Assembly (NCBI GenBank): GCA_030522415.1 | Contig: CM060114.1 | Location: 22,859,304-22,923,303, forward strand | Direction: 5' to 3' | DNA from: Channallabes apus | Lineage: Eukaryota > Chordata > Actinopteri > Siluriformes > Clariidae | Length of the DNA: 64,000 nt | Shown here: positions 58,289 to 64,000 of the stretch, in pieces | Numbering within the stretch: position 1 is the stretch's first letter | Layout: each line of letters opens with the position of its first letter | Translations under genes and position numbers: made by a program | The notes under the pieces: model-generated | Seen by the model: only the letters and a program-made list of their open reading frames with translations | What the model was told of the DNA's origin: nothing | Database searches by the model: none

Positions 58289-58441
58289 TGTCACGTTTCT
58301 CCCTATGACTGTGTCGGATGTGTGTGCGAGGCATGATCGCGGAGGCGAGCTGACGGTTCAATATAAAGTCTTTTATTCTCATATAAACAAAAGCATAAAC
58401 AAAACCGGGCGTTAGGCGCCCTCTAGGGGTTAACCGTCACA
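58289..58441 (-). repeat. 3' LTR, internally deleted
   Basis: 153 bp. It matches the outer parts of the 5' LTR but lacks about 195 bp in the middle (junction at AAAACCGGGCG), including the TATA-like box kept in the 5' LTR at about 61658-61668. Confidence 0.85.
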
Positions 58442-59501
58442 GTATCCCCCCCAAAAAAATGCTCCTCCGGAGCATCACCGGAGGCCCCGGACACCCACCC
58501 CAATGTTCTACCTTTTGCCCCCTGACCAGGGGGCTGGGTGACGGGGCTGGAGACGTGCTCGGCGGCTGCTGAGCTGGTGACGTGCTCGGCTGTTGCAGAG
58601 CTGGAGACGTGCTCGGCTGTTGCAGAGCTGGAGACGTGCTGGGCCGTTGCAGAGCTGACTGTGCTCTCAACGGCGGCGTTGGAGCGTGCACTGCGCTCAA
58701 CGACGACGTGAGAGCTTGCACTGAGCTCAACAGCGGCGTTGGCGCGTGCACTGCGCTCGACGACGGCATTGGAGCTTGCACTGAGCTCGACAGCGGCGTT
58801 GGAGCGTGCACTGAGCGCGACAGCGGCGTTGGAGCGTGCACTGCGCTCGACGACGGCGTAGGAGCGTGCACTGCGCTCGACGACAGCGTTGGAGCTTGCA
58901 CTGCGCTCAACAGCGGCGTAGGAGCGTGCACTGCGCTTGACGACAACGTTGGAGCGTGCACTGCGCTCGACGACAACGTTGGAGCTTGTGCAGAGCTCAA
59001 CAGCGGCGTTGGAGCGTGCACTGCGCTCGACGACAACGTTGGAGCTTGTGCAGAGCTCAACAGCGGTGTTGGAGCGTGCAGTGCGCTCGACAGCGGCGTT
59101 GGAGCGTGCAGTGCGCTCGACAGCAGCGTTGGAGTGTGCAGTGCGCTCGTCGGCTCAACGTCGTCCTCAAAGCCGGGAGGCGGCGGCAGAATGGGTGCGT
59201 CGGTCAGCGGCTGCTGACACTCTTGCTCGCTGTCCTCAAAGCCAGGAGGCGGCGGAAGAACGGGTGCGTAGCACAGTGGCTGCTGACATGCTAGCGCGCT
59301 GTCCTCAAAGCCGGGAGGTGGCGGTAGAACGGGTGCTTGGTTCAGCGGCTGCTGACACGTTTGGCTACTGAGCGTTGGCGAGGGAGGAGAAAGCTCCGAG
59401 CCCGCTTCGCGGTTATCCCGGAAGTGGAGGATCATGCGCTGCATCTCCTCCACCTGCTCCCGTATTTCTCGCAATTGCTCCGGCTCCGGAATCCACCACA
59501 T
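58437..59501 (-). CDS. ORF B of the LTR element: coiled coil plus Pro/Ser repeats
   Basis: 354 codons, starting MWWIPEPEQLREIREQVEEM (short coiled coil). After that comes a 23-residue unit repeated three times (core LPPPPGFEDS), then about sixteen 10-residue units (SAVHAPTPLL type), then four 9-residue units (STSPALQQP type). The end reads QKVEHWGGCPGPPVMLRRS, with the stop 5 bases inside the LTR. No enzymatic motif is seen. The low-complexity middle suggests a flexible, perhaps structural or adaptor protein. The frame stays open through all repeats, whose units are multiples of 3, which hints at selection on the frame. I do not recognise the family. Confidence 0.6.
   Translation of the reverse strand: MWWIPEPEQLREIREQVEEMQRMILHFRDNREAGSELSPPSPTLSSQTCQQPLNQAPVLPPPPGFEDSALACQQPLCYAPVLPPPPGFEDSEQECQQPLTDAPILPPPPGFEDDVEPTSALHTPTLLSSALHAPTPLSSALHAPTPLLSSAQAPTLSSSAVHAPTPLLSSAQAPTLSSSAVHAPTLSSSAVHAPTPLLSAVQAPTLSSSAVHAPTPSSSAVHAPTPLSRSVHAPTPLSSSVQAPMPSSSAVHAPTPLLSSVQALTSSLSAVHAPTPPLRAQSALQRPSTSPALQQPSTSPALQQPSTSPAQQPPSTSPAPSPSPLVRGQKVEHWGGCPGPPVMLRRSIFLGGIL
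58670..59150. repeat. 30-bp tandem repeat inside ORF B
   Basis: About 16 units of GGAGCGTGCACTGCGCTCGA plus 10 further bases, with alternating GAGCGTGCACTG and GAGCTTGCACTG variants. Higher-order pairs of units recur at 58980-59080. Confidence 0.92.
59152..59360. repeat. 69-bp tandem repeat inside ORF B
   Basis: Three units built on TCCTCAAAGCCGGGAGGCGG and GGCTGCTGACA. Confidence 0.9.
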
Positions 59502-59540
59502 GAGCTCCTTTTCTCTCTGCTACTGCTCCGCCTGGGGTTC

Positions 59541-59927
59541 TCAATCCCCCGCGTCACCGCCGTACTTGGGCTTCCTGGCCCTTCTCTTCCGGCCGGTGCG
59601 GGGAACCACGTGACCCCGCGTTGCATCGCTACCAAATGGCGTCCGCCTAATGGCGAGCCTGCAGCCTTCCCAGCTCTGTGGTGCCTTTCTCTCTCTCTCC
59701 TCGCTGCTCTCCCGCATGTGCTCCTGTTTCGCTAGCTGTTTGTACTTCCAGCTCCGGTACATATCTACCTTGCCGTTTTCCAGCCAGCAATACTCCCAGT
59801 CGCCACACCTCTCTTCCTCGCTGTCCTCCAGCCAGTTCGCCAGCTCGGGCGAGATGGTATCCGCGCCCCCCCCCCAAAAATAATCCAGGGAGAAATCCTC
59901 CGCCATGCCTCTTGTACGGTCTAGCAT
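59541..59927 (-). CDS. ORF A of the LTR element: acidic start, basic tail
   Basis: 128 codons from an ATG only 3 bases inside the 5' LTR edge (MLDRTRGMAEDFSLDYF). The N-terminal half is acidic and Trp-rich (ELANWLEDSEEERCGDWEYC). The C-terminal half is basic (RTGRKRRARKPKYGG), possibly RNA- or nucleus-binding. It ends at a TGA. The same frame is closed again by a TAG 21 bases on and reopens as ORF B at 59501. The frame also runs upstream into the LTR (to 60062), but I prefer the internal ATG. No family is recognised. It could be a divergent gag. Confidence 0.55.
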   Translation of the reverse strand: MLDRTRGMAEDFSLDYFWGGGADTISPELANWLEDSEEERCGDWEYCWLENGKVDMYRSWKYKQLAKQEHMRESSEERERKAPQSWEGCRLAIRRTPFGSDATRGHVVPRTGRKRRARKPKYGGDAGD

Positions 59928-60663
59928 TCTGTCACGTTTCTCCCTATGTCTGTGTCGGATGTGTGTGCGAGGCATGATCGCGGAGGCGAGCTGACGGTTC
60001 AATATAAAGTCTTTTATTCTCATATAAACAAAAGCATAAACAAAACCACGTAACTCCAACACAAACTAAACTACAACAAATGCTAGACGCCTGACTGCTG
60101 GGGGGTGTTCTTCGTACGTCGCTTGAAACATCCGGGATGAGTTGACACATCTAAGATGAGATCATCGTGCTAATTAAGACCTGGCTAAGTCGGTTCTTCG
60201 AGCACACCTGTTGTTGATGATTAGTTTGGCCGGATTGAGTTGTCTAGGATTATTGCGCGTTCATGCGTTGGTTTAAAAGGCGATATGCATCGACAGTAGA
60301 AACACTGATCACAAGCCCTTTGATTGGTTGACGAAATGACAAAAGAACAAGCTCAATTTTTTTTGTAACACCTGTTATGCGCTGAAATGCTTCCCTGCCA
60401 TGGATTCCCCCACCACACACACACACACACATAATCGCTATCAAATATTATATTAGAACATAATATGCACATATGTTTTACAAATTACATGAGACAATAA
60501 AATAAAATAAGAAATATGAAAATAAATATGTTGTATATGGAAAAATAGAAATATGAATATTTTTTTCAAAAACATGTATACTTTTATATTGTTTACTTTA
60601 TAATAAAATTAGTTTTGTCAAATTTTTCATTATAAAAAAATTATTTTTATTATACATATATAT

Positions 60664-60666
60664 CTA

Positions 60667-60717
<51 letters not shown>
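60664..60717. repeat. (TATC)n microsatellite
   Basis: About 13 units. Confidence 0.97.
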
Positions 60718-60887
60718 AATATATATCTATTTGCATATTTATAATGAACCCCTGAAAAATAAAAGTGTTACAAAATAAACATTATACAAGAATTTGAATT
60801 AATGGTCTTGAGGGCTGTCTCGTGCCTAGAGTTTATTATAATAATAGAAAATCTATGAATTTATGTTCTAATATAATATTTGATATC

Positions 60888-60930
<43 letters not shown>

Positions 60931-60932
<2 letters not shown>

Positions 60933-61310
60933 CGGCACGGTGGTGTAGTGGTTAGCACTGTCGCCTTGCACCGCCAGGGTCTGGGTTCGATTCCCCGGCC
61001 AGGCTCGATTCCCATCTCTGTGTGCATGGAGTTTGCATGTTCTCCCCGTGCTTGGTGGGTTTCCTCCGGGTACTCCGGTTTCCTCCCACAATCCAAAGAC
61101 ATGTAGGTTAGGTTAATTGACATTCCAAATTGCCCGTAGTGTGTGAATGAGTGTGTGTATGTGAGTATGTGTGTGTGCCCTGCGATGGATTGGCGCCCTG
61201 TCCAGGGTGTACCCCGCCTTGTGCCCTAAGTTTCCTGGGATAGGCTCCAGGCCCCCGCGACCCTGTATATAAGGATAAAGCGGTACAGAAAATGAATGAA
61301 TGAATATATG
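60931..61310 (+). mobile_element. Intact-looking SINE (Mermaid-like)
   Basis: Best copy in the window. Head GGCGGCACGGTGGTGTAGTG (box A), GGTTCGATTCC (box B), the GTTTGCATGTTCTCCCCGTG core, the GGATTGGCGCCCTGTCC tail block shared with LINEs, ending in AATGAATGAATG. A TA run precedes it. Transcribed by RNA polymerase III if active and copied by a partner LINE. Confidence 0.93.
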
Positions 61311-62209
61311 AATATATGAAAATGAATGAATGAATATATTATGGCAAGCCGTATATATGCATGCAAGATACTTTTCTTTCCCCACGTGAGTGAGTCCACG
61401 TCAGCGCTCTTTAACCAATCAGATGTGACCTTACCATTTCAACCAATCATAACCCGGCGGGAGCGCAGCCTTAATCCTGTTTACATGAAATAAACCTGCT
61501 ACTGAGCAGGTTCAAGCTTACGGACATGTTGCTATGACAACAAGTGTGAGATGAGCATCGGAGAACGAAACAATCCAAGATCAGGACAAATCCACAACAA
61601 TCAAATCCAGCTAACTGAGTTAGCGACGTACGAAGAACACCCCCCTGTTCAGTCAGGCTATTTATACAAAACATAAACAAATTACCTTCCCTCGGTTCAG
61701 GTGAGCTTCTACGTCACCTGACCGAGGTGCAAACTGGGAAATGAAGTCATAACTCAACGTAAAGCAAACTACAAACAAAAACCAAAAACGGGCGTTAGGC
61801 GCCCTCTAGGGGTTAACCGTCACAAAAGGCTGGTCTAATTTCCAAAGTATACTTATTTAAACTTGTTTTTCAATATATTTTTGGTATATATTTTTTTAAA
61901 TATGCTTGAAATAATCATTGTACAAATGTACAGAAAGTATATATTAGAATACAAATTTTAATATACGGTAGTCTCAGTATATTATCAGTTAAATGTAAAT
62001 GTACTTATATTGAGTGCACTACTCTCTCGTGCGTGCGCACTTTTAGACTCGTTTTTGCACGCTGAATCTCTCCCTCGCGCGCGCGATCTCAAACTCGTTC
62101 CTGCGTGCTCAAAATCACTTTTGCCGTTCAAGATAATTTATGTTTTTACTCCTCACTCTTCTGTCCGCTCACTGTCATAAAGCGACACACAAACTGCAGC
62201 AGGGTTGTA

Positions 62210-62410
62210 AACTTTGTGACTATTCCAGCCAACTGGAGACTAGACAGCGCCCCACCAGCCAATCAGAGGCTGATTCGGACTGTCCGTTCTCTGATTGGCT
62301 CCCCAGTTCTCCACTTCTAGTTTGAATTAACGGCTGATTAACGGTGCATCATTTCGGTGACGGTGCGTTAGTTCGTATCGTTATTATTTTATTTTCATCG
62401 GCATAAGGTA
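62210..62410 (+). promoter_or_regulatory. Promoter-like block in the host DNA element
   Basis: A CCAAT box (62259-62263) and an inverted ATTGG (62294-62298) lie 30 bp apart within a partly palindromic stretch (CCAATCAGAGGCTGATT). A splice donor-like AAG then GTAAAT follows at 62408. The layout parallels the block at 8340-8633 in the other DNA element. Confidence 0.4.
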
Positions 62411-62737
62411 AATTTAACGGTTTTCAATTAAGTACATACTTTAATCTGTAGTTTGTATTGTCTAATGTGTTGTTGTTAATGTGTTATGTACTTTGCTTGT
62501 GGTATAATGGCTCTGTAGCTCACGGCCTGTTTTCAGTCTCTGTGTAACAGAATCAACACACCGGGTTTAAACTAATACTGTACCTGTAGATTCTAATACT
62601 GATGTCTGTCTGTGTTCACACACCAGTTTATATTTTAGTTTGTGTGTTTGTAAAACAACCTGACTTTTGTTGAGCACAAATAAACTATAGTAGTGCTTTT
62701 TTGTAACCTTGTGCAAATTTAATCTGTTGAACTCATG

Positions 62738-62743
62738 AATAAA
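62738..62743 (+). terminator. PolyA signal in the host DNA element
   Basis: AATAAA downstream of the promoter-like block. Its use is inferred. Confidence 0.3.
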
Positions 62744-62868
62744 GTCTGCCTCATAATTACTGATGTAATGCTTTTCAAAAACATGTTATAGTGTAGAAAA
62801 TGCATTTAGCATATCCTAAACACTTAATGCACTGGTAACACATTTGCAATACAGTTTTTGCAATAAAT

Positions 62869-63133
62869 TGTGGGCGGGGCGGCGGCTTGCGACCGTCGTG
62901 CCTTGTGGGAGGTGTTCTTTTTGTGTTCACCCTGTTTGGGACGTGTGTTTAGGTCAGTGGCTTCGGCCAAGTTTGAGTATGTGTACATGTGTGTTATCTC
63001 TACGCGTGTATGTGCTGCATTCTGCTACCGTTCTCCAGTTCTAGCTAATAGCTGAATAGGTGTGTCATTACATTGTGTAGCCACCAAACTCACTCGTCCT
63101 CCAAGTTCCCTGCTAGCGTCGAAAAACGCTACA
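62869..63133 (+). mobile_element. Solo LTR of the 16700 gypsy family
   Basis: TGTGGGCGGGGCGGCGGC start and TAGCGTCGAAAAACGCTACA end match the LTRs at 16700 and 18183 (there inverted), with GTGGCTTCGGCCAAG in the middle. Flanking 4-5 bp do not match, so the duplication is lost or mutated. Confidence 0.85.
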
Positions 63134-63639
63134 GTATTATAGAAGGTTGTGTGTACTGTATGATACAGTAAAGTATATTTGTATTAACCACAAAGTGTAC
63201 TTTTTTTAGTATTTGTAATTGGCCAGAAGTATAACAGCATGCTACTGCTGCAATAAGAATATACTCATAGTATATTAATCATGTATTTGTAATACAGTAC
63301 AAATAGCTGTAATGTACTTATAATGCATTAAATATATACTTAAATTGTATTAATAATACTGTCAGGTATGTACGTTAGTACACACACAGCCATATACTTT
63401 AAGTGTACTAAAGTATACTTAAAGTTGTTCCACTTTAGCACACAAAAGTATACTTAATACACTTAAAATTGTGCTTTTGTACAATTTAATTACAACTTAA
63501 ATACACTTAGTACAAAATTAGTTGTTCCAAAATAGCAAACTTCAAGTATACTAGTCATTAGTCTGGCTGCAAGTACATTTAAGTATGCTTTGGCACGCTA
63601 GGATTTAATATACTTAGCATACTTTTTTTAACTTGGGCA

Positions 63640-64000
63640 CTTACTGCTGCCCCATTTGCATTTAAACAAGTTAAAATGTAAGAATTAAGTTTTTAATTTC
63701 TTACAGTAAGCATTACTGAGGAAGTTAATGTCGTCAGATGTCTTATCATGTTGTTTTTGTACTGTAAATGTTGCAATAAAACAAGACTGTGTACATAAAC
63801 TAATTACATTGTATTTTGTCAAGGGGCACTACTTCTCACATTTTTAAATAAAAACTTGGAACTGCTCAAAGAAAGAAAGACCCAAACTCTCTTTACTTTT
63901 GGCAATTTATGGTGTCAATCCTTCCAATTATATGCTGAGTGGATAATTGTTGTATTGTATTGTACTGGGCAGAATTCCAGTGTCCTTGTTTAAAGTCCCT
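63640..64000. other. Non-coding, no gene seen
   Basis: AT-rich sequence with no recognisable feature. Confidence 0.5.

Larger units (their letters stand above)
60101..61644. mobile_element. Non-autonomous DNA element (PIF/Harbinger-like)
   Basis: The 22-bp perfect inverted ends start GGGGGTGTTCTTCGTACGTC and are flanked by CTG on both sides (60098-60100 and 61645-61647). A 3-bp CWG or TWA duplication fits PIF/Harbinger. No transposase is present. Inside are a (TATC)n run and a SINE. Confidence 0.8.
58289..61824 (-). mobile_element. LTR retrotransposon with unfamiliar ORFs, no pol
   Basis: The element is bounded by TGTCACG on the left and CGTCACA on the right (TGTGACGG to CGTGACA in element sense). 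A perfect 5-bp duplication AAAGG flanks it (58284-58288 and 61825-61829). The 3' LTR is 58289-58441 and the 5' LTR is 59930-61824 (348 bp once its MITE is removed). A polypurine tract (GGGGGGGATAC) precedes the 3' LTR. The 1.5-kb internal part holds two same-frame ORFs with no gag, protease, RT or integrase motif. It is presumably moved by another element's enzymes. Confidence 0.85.
59930..61824 (-). repeat. 5' LTR, split by a MITE
   Basis: Element-sense start TGTGACGGTTAACCCCTAGA, then a GGTCAGGTGACGT block, TATAAATAG, the MITE, AATAAAAGACTTTATATT as polyA region, and the end GAGAAACGTGACA. Shares its plan with the solo LTR at 3493-6906. Confidence 0.85.
58056..63638. mobile_element. DNA element rich in AAGTATACTT palindromes, host of a nest
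   Basis: The left end (CCCAGTGAAAAATAAATGC) and the right end (TACTTTTTTTAACTTGGG) are imperfect inverted copies. Both flanks carry many AAGTATACTTAA-type repeats. With the LTR element and solo LTR removed, about 1.8 kb is left. It contains a promoter-like block and a polyA signal but no transposase. Ends are approximate and the superfamily is open. Confidence 0.5.

Noticed and set aside
58670..59150. CRISPR-like array
   Set aside because: The 30-bp units are directly adjacent with no spacers, lie in a frame of a fish LTR element, and vary from unit to unit.
58582..59371. Plus-strand frames of 211, 144 and 112 codons opposite ORF B
   Set aside because: They are mirror frames of the 30- and 69-bp repeats. 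The element's LTRs and polypurine tract set the minus strand as coding.
60931..61000. tRNA gene
   Set aside because: Boxes A and B are present, but the sequence continues into the SINE core and the same head recurs in many copies, so it is a SINE and not a tRNA gene.

Overview
The window looks like intergenic or deep intronic DNA from a ray-finned (teleost) fish. The evidence is its repeat set: Tc1/mariner elements of several families, a Rex3-like RTE LINE, L2 LINEs with (TTGAA)n tails, DIRS elements with a tyrosine recombinase, a chromodomain Ty3/gypsy element, BEL and gypsy LTR pieces, hAT elements with perfect 8-bp duplications, and at least eight copies of one tRNA-headed piscine SINE (Mermaid-like). 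I cannot name the species. I see no complete host gene. The only host-gene candidates are two short phase-matched exons (33633-33680 and 34916-35052) and one weaker exon (57317-57449).

Layout. 1-1640: 3' end of a chromodomain gypsy element with its LTR. 3493-6906: a solo LTR, duplication GCAAT, broken by a Rex3-like LINE (3749-4783) and a hAT element (5024-6558). 7740-11600: a deleted Tc1 element, a 2.6-kb DNA element with its own apparent promoter, exons and polyA signal, a TGGACGTC-repeat element, and SINE pieces. 12198-13818: a Tc1 element with a broken transposase. 14197-18590: small DNA elements, and a gypsy element (16700-18424) that carries a BEL LTR fragment. 20130-23115: L2 tail, SINE, BEL LTR with gag start, LINE 3' end. 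23258-26669: 5'-truncated L2. 26832-31367: DIRS element 1. 31733-33068: hAT element. 36968-44151: a second Tc1 of the 12198 family, split by a SINE and a nearly full-length L2 (38733-43946). 44535-45831: old Tc1 copies. 48071-51930: DIRS element 2, split by another Tc1. 52-57 kb: mostly unique sequence with remnants. 58056-63638: a four-level nest, in which a DNA element holds an LTR element with unfamiliar ORFs, that holds a Harbinger-like MITE, and that holds a SINE.

Most coding sequence belongs to mobile elements and most is broken, so the window does not show a working pathway. Its value is in the insertion record, much of it fixed by target-site duplications read directly, and in a few unusual objects: the LTR element whose internal region has no recognisable gag or pol, the elements carrying their own promoters and exons, and an 18-nt motif shared by DIRS terminal repeats and an unrelated LTR family.
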